Below are positions 1-14,239 of a DNA stretch of 64,000 nt, piece after piece. Within the stretch, counting starts at the first letter, position 1, and every line of letters starts with the position of its first letter. The position numbers and the translations under genes are program-made. Location: NCBI RefSeq assembly GCF_021347895.1, contig NC_067124.1:21628521-21692520 (forward strand), in the 5' to 3' direction. The stretch is from Acanthochromis polyacanthus. Lineage: Eukaryota > Chordata > Actinopteri > Pomacentridae. A model generated the notes under the pieces. It did no database searches, was not told the DNA's origin, and was given only the letters and a program-made list of their open reading frames with translations.

Positions 1-3000
1 GACATGGGAACGCCTGCTGAAGGCAAATGCAGCCGTTATTAATGTAATATTAGATGCACCTGTGTCAACACCTCTCGCAGCCGTGAGAAACCTCTGTTAT
101 GTGAACAGATGCATTGTTTAAAGGGAATCGTCAATGTATTTCATGACGCAGTGACCCAGTACATTATAATTGAACCTAATAATTACATACAATCCACGTA
201 AATACCTCACATGGTCATACTCATGTGGATAATCACATATTATTCCATCAAAGTAGCATTACGCCTCAATGACTGCTATCTATTAAATCCAATTTATTTA
301 AACCTTTTAATCTGTATTTAAGAGTGAACATGTGAATTGTAGTACAGCTGAATATATGTTTAATTGGTTTAATCCAGATCACTGTAACTCTCCTGTGTGT
401 AAACAAACTGTTTTCGTTTCACCTCAAGCTTTAGAGTTCGAAGATGCATAAATAATTGCTTACGTATGTGGTAAAGAGCAAATCAAAGTCAAATTTATCA
501 AAATACAAACCCACAAAAATAGCATTTTAGAGAGCTGGAATCTGAAACCTTGATGATTTAGTTTGTCCTTTTCCTTTTTTACACCTTCTGATAAAGAAAT
601 GCGTACTTTGTCTCTGTTCAGCCTGTAAGCCTCACTCTTGTTCTGCTTTAAAGTTTTTTTGTGTAACATTCAGACATCCCTTTCACATTGCTACCTGGGG
701 TTGTGCAGTTCGGTGCAGGAAGCATCCTGTTGATTATGTGGAAACATCCTGGACATCAGCCAAAACAGTGACGGTGACGTCTACAAGACTGTTCATGACT
801 GATTGTGTCGGTAGATCTTTTTTGTGTGTACTCGTGTTCAAGTCTGTGTTGCTTGTTATTTGTGGACTGCATTTTTATGCTAAAATTGATAGTTTTTCGC
901 ACTGTTGGTGCTTTAGGGAAGTGGGAGAGAGGCAGTGAGGCACTCTGGAGTAAAGATAAACTGTCAATCCCTTGGAACAGTCCACAGGCTGTTGTACTCA
1001 ACCAAGAGAGTTGGTCCAGGTCTCACAGACTGGCATGTGGAAAATGAATAATGCATGTAAATTGCTTCACGTTCTTACACAGAGTACCTTTAAGATATTT
1101 AGATTCTGTGGTAGAAGTTGACTTTGTACTGAAGCTTGCTTATAAATTCTTGCCAACTCTTGTAACAGGTTTCTTTGCAAATTTAGGGATCTGAGAAATG
1201 AATGTGATTGTTTCCTTTTCTGCAATGCTCACTGCTCTCAGAGCAGAGATATTGATGCACATGATGAAATATTTATTCTTAAATGCTGTTTCCTGTCAAT
1301 TAATGTCTGGTAGCAGATCTGCATATTGAACATTAGCATTTGTTCTGTACAAGTCTACAGTCTTCTCAAAATACATTATTCTATTATCATGAAAGCCACT
1401 TTATAGATTTTCTTGAATGCTTCTTATTTAATGGTGATGCCTTTTATCTCACAAGGATTCTTAGGAGCTGAAAAAGACTATAAATGGCTTTGATATGGCT
1501 TATTGATAAAGTTCTCTGATTCCAGTGCAGATGAAATCCAGAGTGACCATAATTTCCTATCAACAGCAGGATAATTTGAACACAATCACATTAAAACCAT
1601 TAAAAATACAAAGGAAATCAGTCAATTTTATATCAAAACAGGCAGACCGAACTGTAAATTCTAGTTAAACATGTTTTATATAGGTATCTTTTGCTGATTA
1701 ATTGAGAGAATATCATGTAAAATGCACTTTGATGTGTTCCACCAAAGCAAAGACAATCTACTAACTCCTCTCACTGACATAAAGTTTATTTCTGTCTCTT
1801 CCTAATATTGCACTCACTGATTTTTCTGTACGCAATCTGTTTATCATCAGGTGTCGTCTGTTTGCAGTGGATTATGGTCAGTAACACCTTAATATAGACA
1901 CCAGCATCCTGGTTGTGATTTGCTTTGATGGTTGATTTTAATTAGGTTCTTGTTTGACCTACTCTTCTGTAACCAGCGTCATAAGAATATGCCACCTGGC
2001 GCTGTCACCATTATATACCCTAGAGATCACTCTAGCCTTAAAGCCTTAAATTGAACTCCTTTTTTCCCCCAGATCAGACCAATCAATTTATCTTTGCCAA
2101 TTTATTTTGTTGCTTCACCCTGCTCCTTTTCAGTCTATGTGATGGTATGAAATTCAGCACTCTGGTTGTCCACAAAATAGAGGAGAAGTTTAAATTTGTT
2201 GTGAAAAAATTGTATTTCACCGTAAAAACTGGGATTTTCCCAAACCTAATAGAGCAGTTTTAATACCTAAACCTAGCCAAGCCTCTAAGAGTTAAATTAA
2301 AAAAGGATTGATTTTAACCCAAAGGATAATATGTTCCTAAATGCAACAAAGTTCAGTTTTTAATTTTGGTGCCTAAATCTAAATAAACAGCTTCTGAAAA
2401 CTCAACTGAGGTCAAAGAGTAATTGTGGTGAGGTCGAGGTTATTTATGCCGCCACCTTCTCTCCAACCTCCTAACATGGACTTTGTGGCTCTTTCAAAAT
2501 GAAAGTGTTTCCTACTGTAATACGGTTGTTATAATATAAATGTTTAGACTTTTTTTTCCCCTGACAAGCTTGCATTGCCACACAACAAAGATGAACAATT
2601 CAGAGTCTACTTTGCTGTCTTTTCAAAGTTACTGATGGAGTTTTCTGCAGTTCAGCACGTCAATAAACTTGCAAAACAAAAATCTGTAGCATCATCCATC
2701 CTTTTATGCTTGTTCAGGATCCATTTATTGAGCCGGTGCTACAGTATGTTGCATTATCTGTGATCTATTAATACAATAAAGACATTGGCAGGTGCTGTTT
2801 TGTTAACTATAAACGACGTCAGATGTCTTTTCATCATTACTTCATAGTCTTCAAAGTTTCTCAATTCCATCTGAAGCTGAACAAAACTTTGTTTGTGAGG
2901 CAAAATCCAATAATCAATGAAATCTCTCCTTTGCTGCACAGTCTGACTGTTTCTAGTGACTTTTTCTTGGTGTGCTTCAGGATATTTTATTGTGCAAGAA

Positions 3001-6000
3001 CCTTTCCTTTATTCCCCTGTCACTAAATTAATTCACAACGGAGGCATTCCTGAGAGGAGGAAAGGCTTTGATGTTGTTGGACACAAACTGAGGACATGTG
3101 ATGTGCTTCTGTAGGCTCTTGCACTTCAAGAACATCATCAGTGAATCACCCTTTGCTCTGTCACAGCAAATCAGATGTATCTTGTATCCCGTACCTCTCA
3201 AGCCTTCTTGAGTCACGACGACTGTACAAAATCTTTTGATCTAATTCAGTAAACACAGGTTGGACTGGATAGATTCTGGCTCCGAATCCGATCTCCGGGT
3301 GAGGAGACGCCATGGAGTTGATTTCTAGTGCAGGGCAAAAAAAACACAGAATCCTCCCCCATCCACCTTTGCAATTCATATTTATTTTCAGAACAGTGTT
3401 AATTTCTCTGGAGTTACATGCTTCTTTCTGTTGTTCTCTCTCTGCTGATAGCCTTATTTGCTTGTACATTTTTAGCAAAGGGGAAAAAGAAGGAAAAGCA
3501 ACAGATTAGAAACAGATGGAGTTGAAAATTATGATGCATCATTGATCATCAAAGCATCCTTTATCAGTCAGCATTGCACTTTATGTATAGTATTATGTGA
3601 CAAACCCAGTAAGAACTGAACAAACTGACTGCATGCTTTATTTACAGTAACACGGGCCTAAAGCGGGAGATTCCAGTTTGGATTCTTGTATGGATTTGAA
3701 ACTGAGACTCAAAGATTGGAAAAGGTTTGCTATATACTGGTTCCACTTTCACAATGATGTGGTGGAATGGGTTGATGGCAAGAACATGGGCGTTAATATT
3801 CAGAATCCATTCAGAAACGGAACAATCAGTGATCCAGACTGCTTGACCGTTTACCTCTAGTATGCGTGACAGTGACTTGTTCATATATAGCGCTATTAAG
3901 ACGCAGCTGGTTTATGGGTGCTGAATTGTATTGATAAGTGACACAGAGACCATGTTTTCTTTACACGAGGCACAAAGAGGAAGCTTGCTGCCATGACACT
4001 GCACATTAGCTTCTCCTCCACAGCTGCAGCACCACAGGGTGTTTGTTAGTGATCGAGTGGATGTAGGACGAATGGGTGTGTGATTTTTAGAGGCTCTTGA
4101 TTTGATCGATTACCACCAAAAAGAAATCGGTCACACAGGCTATCAAAAGATAAATGAATCCAAGACATGGAGAGCATGCTGCATTTAAAGTAGTCTCCAG
4201 TCAAGTGTCTTAAACTTTCAATAACCATCTGCTTTTTGTGTTGTATTGATTACAATGTGCCAATACTGTACTTTTTTTATTTCATTTCTCAATCCAGTAC
4301 ATGTTGTAATTATTATTGCTACTATTTTATTACCTATTTTAATGCTATTACTATGTTTATTGCTACATAAACTGCTCTAACAATGTGAATTTCCCCAGGC
4401 GTGGGGAGAAGTAAAAGATCATCTAATCTTATTTATAGCGTTTCAAGTGTATCAGACCTTTGATAGATGTAATAATACTGTTTCTGAAAGGTCAGAATCA
4501 TAATCTAATAACATTGTGTAGGTGGCTGTTTTGGCCACACTAAGTGTAGCTGTAAATTAAATGTCACACCCCAACTCATCTGTTTGTTTAGCCTTTATGT
4601 AACCAGGAAGTACTGACATTCGTGCCCTCTGTTACTAGAAAAACCCTCCAAATTGGCAATGTAGGATGGGTTTTACATAACAACACGCGTTCATCATTTA
4701 CAACAATCATATTTCACGTAATAGAACAGACACTGAGAGCGCTATCAACTTGAACACTGGAGTTTATGTGCTTACTACTGCTTGAAAACCTAAAGGTGCA
4801 CATATCAGTAATATTTCAATGAGTTCTGTCTCACACCTTGCCGCCACCTTCTCCCCCACACTTGTCTTCAGCTGTCCTGGCTGAAAGCCTCAAGTAAAAT
4901 TGTTCAAAGCTCATAGGAAGCTTTGTACACTTGACAGATGAGCTGCGCTTCTGAGCAACATAGACAAGATGTGCAGAGTTTACGGGAAGTCATTGCTGAG
5001 AGGCGGGTCAGGAAGAGACAAGTCGACAAACAGGCGGGCAAACAGACGAGATGCATACTGGAATTTATAGACAGGCAGAATGAGAACAAGATAAAAATAA
5101 AGTTCTAAAGATGGAAAGCAGACTGGCTGGCAGGTAAACAGATCACTCCTCAAAAGACAATACAGGGAATTTAAATCAAGGTGATGAATCTTGGCAGCAT
5201 AAATGTTGATATACGTCAGTTTTTAAAACACCAGAGAGTGCACAACCAGCCTTATAAAATCAAACTTGATAAAATTGCATTCTGTTATCTCTATAGTAAA
5301 GCCTTTGCAGCACTAGTGACTCATTGGGAATACATGGCAGAAGCAAAAACAATTTAATTACCCCTAACAGGAAGATAAGGAGCACATTATAATGAGCCAT
5401 GAATGAAAAAGTCCCCAACAAGTATAGTAGAAAATAGATTGATTCTTCTGAACAACACGCTCACTAATGACCACATAATGGTGTTGTGAGATGTGCCCTT
5501 TTCATAAATTAATGAGGAGTTATTTTTTAATGTATAATTCATCTACATTGTGTCTTGGGGCTAAGACCCTTGGTTTGATCAGTAATGTGATTTGTGTGGC
5601 GCACGCCTGACCTTATGCCCTGGCATTATCCAACCCATCAGTTAACACCAGATCATTATAATTTGAGCAGGAGGTGGAGGTGTTTGTGGGGGCGGGGAGT
5701 TCAAAAGAGGAAACCGACTTGATAGCGCAGCGTTAAAAGTTAGATGAGAGAGGAACGTATTGAATTGTATAGACTATGACTGCTTTACTTTGCAAGCACA
5801 CAATACTTTCCGCCTTTCCCAGATCCTTGTTCCAGCATGGGATTGTTAATGTTTACCCGAGTTGTTCGAGCAATTTATTCCATGTTTTGAATAATGTATT
5901 ACAACCTCATATCCCCATCAGCAGGAGTCATGAATGAGAAAGATGAGACGGTGCATAGCAATGGAAATATTTATTTCGTATCGTTGGCAGCTGTGACCGC

Positions 6001-6990
6001 AAACATGAAAAAAAAACATAACTCTGGTTAACATTTAAATGTAATTTTCAGTTTTTAGCAACTTAAAACGTCTCTAAGTGTCCAGTAATTCACAAATTTA
6101 AAAAAAAAACATGAAAAGTAGAGGACAGTCTGAGATGCATTTGCTCAGATTTAATGTGTCCCTTTGTGGAATCCTGGCACACAGGTTAGGAGCCAGTGTG
6201 TTCAGTTCACTCATGGTCACAACAGGAGTATTTTATGTGTTCGGTGTGTTACAAAATCTGATTTTAATGACAGTGGTTAAAATATGACATTGTACTTTGA
6301 AGTCTGAGCAGCTATGGCCAGATACAGTATGAGGTAAAACCTGCTGGGAGTGTCATCATGAACGTCCTTTCTTGTGTGGGCCACATAGACAGAGAGATTA
6401 ACACAGCTATCAGTTTATGCACTGGTAGATCTCTTCAAAAATATTTAGAAGCCAGTTTCAGAGTAGAGGTTGGAGCAGCATGATGGTAGAGTTTATGCCA
6501 TTTGAGCAGGCTGCTGCCACAGATGACACAATAATTAACCATACGGTAACCCTAAATGACTGTGGCTGGATTGCTACAAATTACTGAGATTAAAAGGACA
6601 GCTCATTGTAAGTGGAGCATTCAGCACAATGATGTCAGCAACGCAGATTGTGTTACCACACTAAGGCCTCAGACCTCTAGAGGAACAGATAATACTCTGA
6701 GTCATAAGATAGCACTTTTTCTGACAGAGCTCTCAAATGATACATTCAAGTCTCGTGTTTTAGCAGGTGAGTGGAGACCAGGAGCAGAATAACTCATCAG
6801 TGACGACTGGTGGGCAGGTGAGGAATTGCAGATCTGAAACAACTTGAGGAGTCGGGTATACTGAGGGAAAGTGATGCAGAGGACGGTGGAGAAGAAGCAG
6901 GAAGAGTTGCATAAATGACAAGCTCTCATTTAAAGTAAAACACATTGCTGAAATTGGTGATCTTCAAATCTGTGGTTTGGCGTGACACAT
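1..6990. other. Intergenic or intronic DNA without recognisable genes
   Basis: AT-rich single-copy-looking sequence. No open frame exceeds about 105 codons (3161-3478, minus), none resembles a known protein, and none has convincing splice sites. The only internal repetition I noticed is a 15-bp string, TGCCGCCACCTTCTC, at 2447-2461 and 4839-4853. Conserved noncoding elements cannot be judged without a multi-species alignment. Confidence 0.6.
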
Positions 6991-7009
6991 TTTAGGCCAC
7001 AACTCGGCT

Positions 7010-7387
7010 TAACTCTCCTCTGTGTAACAACCTGGCTTCTGCACAACACAACTGATGGTCCCAACCCCATTGAAAAGGCAAAAAATTCACTTTGACAGGA
7101 CATACCTGTGAAGTGGAAACCATTTCAGGTGATGACCTCATGAAGCTCATTGAAAGAATGCCAAGGGTGTGCAAAGCAGTAATCAAAGCAAAGGGTGACT
7201 ATTCTGAAGAATCTAAAATATAAAACATGTTTTGATAAATTTCACACTTTTTTGTTTACTACATAATTCCATATGTGTTCATTCATAGTTTTGATGCCTT
7301 CAGTGAGAATCTAAAATATGTATATAGTCATGAAAATAAAGAAATACTATTAGATGGCAAGGTGGGTCGTAACTTTTGACTGGTAAT
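7010..7387 (-). mobile_element. Tc1-type transposon terminal remnant
   Basis: The segment matches, by recognition, the terminal region of a very common teleost Tc1 family: ACTGATGGTCCCAACCCC near 7048, CATTTCAGGTGATGACCTCA near 7122, ATGCCAAGGGTGTGCAAAGC near 7158, then a run ending in AACTTTTGACTGGTAATG at 7370-7387, which corresponds to the inverted-repeat end. In full-length relatives this string lies outside the transposase start, so the element would read towards lower coordinates. No transposase sequence follows on that side, so this is a solo end or a non-autonomous derivative. The TA at the right edge has decayed. Confidence 0.8.
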
Positions 7388-10300
7388 GTCTATAAGGAGA
7401 GAAGTCACAAGCATTTCCATTATACATTGTATAATGAAAATAAAAATGATTCTGATCTCCAAGTTTATTAAAGCTGCACTTACTGTCTTTAACAGCTCTT
7501 TTAGTTTTAGAATAATATGTGGGCACTATGTAATTATAATCTGGATTTAATTAAGATCCTTCAAATATGACTGAACTCCTCATTTCAGAAAATGCATTGT
7601 GCATTAGGTGTCATGCCTGCTTGTGCCAGTAGGTGGAGCCACTTTCCATTTAATGAGTGAAAAACAGAAAGTCGAGGTTGAGCTAGCCATGGGCCACCAT
7701 GACACAGACTTCTCCTCCCACATGGCTCACTACCAAGACAGCCTTTCTGTAGCCAAGTGGCAAATGTAATGAACTGCCACTTTAAAGCCAGTATTCGATC
7801 TGTGGTTAAAATTTTTTTTTTCGGTGACGGGTAAAATGTCACTGTCACGTCCACTGCTCAGTGGGTGCAACTGTAGGGCCGACATCATTCTTGGAATGTG
7901 AACTTTTTCTGTGTGGCAATAATACTACTTTGCTCCAACAGCTGTTTTCTCTGTAAATTGCTCTGGCTCTGCTAAATATAACTGTAGTGCAAATATCTAC
8001 TTCAGCCCGGGTAGGCACAAGCTTTGATGTGTTAAGGCCCTGAGTAAGCCATTGATTATTACCATACAAACACCCAATATCCAGCTACCCGAGCTGTGAG
8101 GGTTGTAATGGCAGCGTTGTCATTTTTAACTCAACATTAGTGAAAGCCATGAATCTGAAGCAGCCACCTTGGAGAGCTGAGGATGATGCAGGCTAGTGAC
8201 AGACTTTACAGCAGGCCCCATGCGTCATCCTGCGTTGACAACTACTATCCATCTTTCTTCCCAGGGAAGCAAGTATATTGGACGTGGATAAAAGACAAAA
8301 TACATCACAACAGAATAATGCGCAAATGAATGCAAGTCCCCACTGGGCTTCTCTAAGAATTCACAAATCAAAATGTGACAATTCCAAGGCACAAACCACC
8401 CCCTCGCCCGTAGCCTCTGTAATATTTGAGTGATCTGCACTTCACCTTGGGAATTTCACTATAAGGGAGTCATAAATGTGTCCTCCAAAGTCACTAGTCC
8501 ATTTGTCCATATTATTGCATTTTCAGTAAGGACTCGGGATTCGTGTGGTTGTCTTTCTCTTTCTAAAAAGTCAGGATTTTCCATTGTTATGTCTGTAGCT
8601 GTTTGTCTGGATTTGCAGTATTTAAAAAACTATTTCTCAGTCATCTGGCATGACTATATACAATGATTTGAACCCTATTTTAATCAGCTTTGACCTGATA
8701 AAACTGTCTTTCAGTTGCAGTCCTTCTGAGCAAAGACAGAGGGGAAATGTTGTGGCTCTCGATGAACTAGTGCAAAGGGTGTATTGTTTCAAAGCATATT
8801 GAGCTTTTAAGACATTACTGACCTCATCAAATGCAATGTCCTAAATGTCTTTATTTGAAAAAAAACATTGTATAAAATAAATCTTTCTTTTAATATGTCT
8901 TTCACTGTCATTTCTAGTGAGTATTCAAAGAAGGAAAATATCTGAGCATGTGTTAGAGTTAAATGATAATTTAACTGACACTCTGCTCTCGTCACATGCG
9001 TTTACATAAAAGAAGTTGAACTTTTAAAAACACTAACAAAGTTAAGCTTGCTATTACAAAGTGTTAATTTGACAGCTTTTAGTTTTTTTCATGATCATGC
9101 ATACTTGTTTTACTCAAATTTTAGTTAAACGGTTTAGTTTTAGTCTGCAGTATTTCAGTCTCTTTTTTGTTTTGTTAATGATTGCCTTCTAAACGCTATG
9201 AGGCCACAGCTGTCACCATGGTGATATTCTTGTCTGTGATGAGGTTAATGGAGAAGCTCAGAGTCCATGTAGCACAACAGATGGACCTCAGTTAATCCAG
9301 GTAACATTATCATTTCCAAACTCTTAACTGCTCTGTCCTTCTCCGTCCTGTTTACCTAGCATTAGTATTAGCATTACCACAACTGCATGCGCTCTCCACT
9401 GAAGAGCAGCAGCTCATTCAGAAAATGACTCACTCACTTGTTCACCAGAGTTCTGAGTGCTGTCTAGATTTTGCTTTAGAGGCTCAAAACAGTTGGAAAA
9501 ATATATAGCTATCCAACATGTTTCTCTGTCCAAGCTACATCCATAACACGTGTTACATTAATAGTGTTAGATTAAAGTGAGCTTACCTGTTTATAAATGG
9601 CAGTGGTTGCTTGCATAGTTTGTCTCAATTGTTCTGTAGACTCTTGTCCTCATAATTTGTACATGAGTTAGTTCATAAGTTCATTTCTTTCAAGAAATGC
9701 CAGATAACATTACTGCCTAACGTGCTGTTACTGAATGTAAGGAACACCTTAATTTAGAGGAGCACAACAGGTAATACTGATTAATCTGGTAAACAAGAGA
9801 AAATGTGGTTGGCTCAGGATGTGCTGTGTGATTCCACAGATGTCGCAACACACTGAATAGCACTTACTGAAGCAGTGGCTACTTTATTTGTGTATTTGCA
9901 ATTCTTGACCATTGGTAGTTGTGATTTGTAAAATGAAAATGGTAAACCATTTCATCCTAATTCCTGACTTGAACTAATACTTTAGATTTTAGTTTCAGTT
10001 TTGTCATAAAAAATAGTTTGTCAATGAACTGTTTTCATCATTGTTTTTGTTGCTAAAATTAGCACTACTATTGAAAAACATCAGCAAATGCCCTCTTTCT
10101 TTTATTTATTGAATCAAGCATCAGTTTTGAACCCCAATGTCCACCAAACAATCCACTAGTTTTCCCTTTTTACATAGCTAGTTATGCTCTAGTTATCAGA
10201 TGTGTTTACTCGTCTTTGTTGAAGTTGAAATCAGCACAGACCTAACCACCTGTTTTCAGTTTGTCGACTGAAACACATGCCTTAAAAACAATCTAAGTTT

Positions 10301-12674
10301 GCAAAAGGTTTTATGTTTGGTTTAGTAGAAAAATTGGTGTATTGAAAAAGCAAAATGCAGTGAGAACAGAGTCAGCAAATATTATTGGTGTTCCATTATG
10401 TTGCTTTCATTCTGTCAAGGCCTGACTAGTAGCACCAGTTATTTTTTGCAAAGCTCTGATCTCCACATTTCTTCATAAAAGGAAAAGCTAATTTGTATCT
10501 TTTTTTTCTGACTTTCTGTTAACTTTTTCAAACATTGACTGTTGAATGGCAATGTGGCTAACATTGACAATTTCACTGTAACAGAAAAACATCCTTTGCA
10601 TCTGTGCTAAAAACATTAAACGTACTCAGTGCAAATCAGTATGGATAAATGCATGAATGGCATGTCTAAAAAAACAAAAACAACCTCAACATTTCAGCCT
10701 TTTGTGTTGAGTATAACCTTGAGTAAGTCTTTGTTAGAGGACAGGTACAGCTTTCTCCTCACTGCATAAATTTATTCATGTATTTTTCTCACATTGTTAC
10801 AATTGAAAGTTCCTTGTGCAAAATGAAATGACTGTTACAGCACCTCCTTTTTCCGTTCCCCATCCTCAAGCTAGGTTTCCCACTGTGACCAAAACAAATT
10901 GTAGGGGTAGTTTGTTAGAGTCGGCTAAACAACTTGAAACCTACTGGGTTTTCATATTGACAGTGACACAGACCAGGCAGGCTGTGGTTTGTTTCCTCCC
11001 CTCAACAGCAGCCTTTTGAGTCCATGTTTCAACTTTTTGTTGTTTAGAAGAGAGCTTGCATGTCCCTGTTCGCAGAGCATCGTATCCTCAATTAAACTAC
11101 ACTCACTAAGCCGTTCAGCACCAGGATTATTCTGCATGGTAGTGACATTTTGTGTGTGGCTATACTCCCATGGGTTTCTCTCACATTTAGAAAGCTGCTT
11201 ACCCATTCTGACAGCATGGGCAACTTTAAGCCAAAGCACATAGCACCACCCTTCAAAATCAGTCAACGTTGAAATGAAATTAAATGAAAGATACTGAAGA
11301 GAACAAAAGCTTCCAACTGGCTGGTAGAGAAGATGGTTAAATGAAACTATTCAATTTCTGAAACGGTGAAAATGGGTTCTCTTTCAAATTGGGATTAAGA
11401 AAGAGAGCCTGAGATGGAGAAAGACTGCAATTAGGAAAGCAGTTGATATGAGTAAACATGACAATAACTTAAGCAGCACTGAAAGCAACATTTGTAAAAT
11501 ATAGAAATGTTATTTAGTCTGGCACAAAACGGCCTTTCACAGTGCTTTAAAGACCTAAGACACACAACAATGCCTGTGAAAACACCTTTAAAAACAAAAG
11601 AAAACAAAAAAAAATCCTTTCAATTCTGAATAATTTGATGTTATGGAAATGTATTTGCCATTACTATCTACATATCTGAACAACAGATTTTATAGTACAG
11701 TGTCTTCCTTCTTATATAGTGAGACAAGAAACAAGTGGAAGGCAAAAACTCTAAATCATTTTTAACTTATTAGCAACAAGTCATGAAGTTCAGACACTAA
11801 TGTCTAATTAAAGCAGTATCTTCCAAAGCCTCTGTTATGTTTATTATGAGTGTTGTACTTTTACACGTCTACCTAAAAATTTAGTGTCAAATGTAAAAGT
11901 TGCTTTTTAAAGATGATTATTTTTTGTATGTTTGAATACAAAATGCAAAATCTTTTGTTCTTAAGAAAATGGTGTTTAAAATATCTTAAATTTTCATGAA
12001 TAAATTTAAAAATCAAACATCTGTCCTCAATTTAACACTTTAACCATTGTTCTTTGATGGTTATATGAGAGGTAAATAAGCATTTAATAGAAGTTCTAAT
12101 ATAGAAAGTAAAAAAAAAAACTACTTATACAGTCTGAAATTCTGTCGTAACTAGAGCCTGGGGGTGAATGTGAGGCAAAGCATGCAAACTCACTGTGAGA
12201 AGAAGAGTGTGTTTTGAATCCATGACATTCTCACTGTGAGGAGACTTCATTAGTTGCTATAACTGCAGCTATAAATGACAGGGCACTTAATACTTTTCAA
12301 TTATGTAAATAACTCGCTACAAAGAGAAAATAAACTGCTCATTAATCAAGTCATTATTTTTTAGATCTGCGCAGTTATGAATCATTAAGCTGCTACTCCC
12401 AGAGTCCCTAGAAACCGCTCAAATGTTAATGTCTTGGTCATAAACATGCAGTAAATGTCAAAGTCTGTAGCGTTGTATAATAAGTTCCTGGTGTTGTCCC
12501 TCTGTTATTGTCTGCATGGTTTAATGTTTTGTATATGCTATCATGCAGTGTTGTCTTCCAATGGATTTTAAATAGTGCACAGCCAATTCACTGTGCATTG
12601 CATAACAATATATCTTTATCGTCCAATGATTTCTAGAGTACATTAGTTTCTTTTGTATACAGATGCTTAACAAT
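7388..12674. other. Intergenic or intronic DNA, no gene seen
   Basis: AT-rich sequence without recognisable coding, RNA or mobile elements. The longest frame, 10952-11266 minus (104 codons), has no recognisable domain. Short A/T homopolymers occur (for example near 12110). A CTCF-like string, TGCCAGTAGGTGGAGC, lies near 7625 with one mismatch in the core. Confidence 0.55.
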
Positions 12675-12686
12675 CCTTTTTAATCC

Positions 12687-13060
12687 ATCCATCCATCCAT
12701 CCATCCTCTATACACCGCTTTATCCTCATTAGGGTCGCGGGGGGTGCTGGAGCCTATCCCAGCTGACTCGGGCGAAGGCAGGGGACACCCAGGACAGGTC
12801 GCCAGTCTGTCACAGGGCTACATACACAGACGAACAATCACACTCGCATTCACACCTACGGACAATTTAGAGTACTCAATGAACCTCAGCATGTTTTTGG
12901 ACTGTGGGAGGAAGCCGGAGTGCCCGGAGAAAACCCACGCATGCTCAGGGAGAACATGCAAACTCCATGCAGAAAGATCCCAGGCCCAGACCGGGATTCG
13001 AACCAGGGATCTTCTTGCTGCAAGGCGAAAGTGCTAATCACTACGCCACTGAGCAGCCCC
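12687..13060 (-). repeat. tRNA-derived SINE with target-site duplication
   Basis: On the minus strand the head starts GGGGCTGCTCAGTGGCGTAG, an A-box-like region, and has a perfect B box GGTTCGAATCCC (complement of 12993-13004). The body contains the familiar teleost string for 'ATGTTCTCCCTGAGCATGCG', followed by a tail rich in GGATGG units ((ATCC)n on the plus strand at 12684-12706). The copy is flanked by CCTTTTTAATCC at 12675-12686 and 13060-13071, a 11-12-bp direct repeat as expected for LINE-mediated retrotransposition. Sharing of the tail with a partner LINE is inferred from family knowledge. A frame across it (12744-13037) is not a gene. Confidence 0.92.
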
Positions 13061-13071
13061 CTTTTTAATCC

Positions 13072-13091
13072 TTTTTTTTTTTTTTTTTTTT
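13072..13091. repeat. Poly(T) tract
   Basis: Twenty T residues directly after the SINE's downstream duplication. It may be the original AT-rich insertion target or an expanded homopolymer. Confidence 0.9.
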
Positions 13092-14239
13092 AAATTAGTC
13101 TTGTGGCAGCTAAAGTATCAAGTCATTTAACGTGTTTTTGGCTTGTCTCTGGCACTGATATTTGAGAAATGTACATTTTAAGGAAAAGTGCATCTTCCTT
13201 TAAAAATGAAAGATCATTATATTCCCTCTAAAATGTTACTAATAGCAGTCACATTTCATTGAGTAACAGCCACACGATAAGGTCACCAGACAATTTTTCT
13301 TGGAAAACTCTGGTAACACTTTACGAAATGGCAGCTGTCACACTCTAAGCCGAATACATTAATTGAGACCTTTTCTGTAAATGTGTAAATGCAAACTTTG
13401 ACCTGCTTATATTCTTTTTTTATTCTATTTTAATTACGCACTCTCTTTCGAACTTCAAATTACTTTTACTGAATTCCCCTTTCTTTCCACTGCAGATCAA
13501 TAAAGTCAGTTTCATCTTAAGGTTATTGATCCAATGTCTTGGATTTGTTATTTTAAAAATGGGTATTTTATCTCAGTGTTCCCAGAACAGTGCTTCAATC
13601 CTGGATGTACCACAAATTAAATTAAAATGTTTTTCCAAATCACTTATTTATTCTGAATCTGTGGATTGGTTTCAGTAATTGTGATTAAAGCCACAGACTG
13701 AATAGAAAATACTGATGAAGTGCTGTGTTTCTGTTTTTTTTTGTTATTCTTCGCTTCAAGCCATCTTTTACCTCAGTACATATCCTTTGATTCTTTTTCT
13801 TTTCTTTTTTCTTTCACCTCTCCTTTTTCTCTGTTGTCTGTCTCATATGTATATGGTGACACACATCACTTTTCCTCTTTAGTCAGCCTTGGCTTCTTTG
13901 TCACCCCTGCTCTACCGTATTTTGCCCTTCTCTAAAGATTTGATTAATTCATGGGTGAGAGGAGAGCGTCAGTCATCACGAGTTCACTTTGTCGTGAAAA
14001 AAGACATATGTCCTTGACCTCCACTGATGATCTGTGGCTGTCTTTCTTTATTTTCATGCACCATGAGCAGTCTTGGAGGGAAATATTCACAGAAGATGAT
14101 CCGTTTCCTCAGGTAATGTAGAGAAAAAACGTACAGCTCCCTGAGCAAAGTCTGAATCCCAGTATTTTGATGCACAATTTGTTTTTTCAGATCTCTGCTG
14201 AGCTCCTCAGACTTGCAGTGTTTATAGTGGAGTCTAACT
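13092..14239. other. Intergenic DNA, no gene seen
   Basis: AT-rich, with a T/C-rich stretch around 13720-13860 that gives a spurious hydrophobic frame. No repeat family recognised. Confidence 0.5.

Noticed and set aside
12744..13037. 97-codon frame ending GIRTRDLLAARRKC
   Set aside because: It lies entirely inside the minus-strand SINE; the ending is the translated B-box region.
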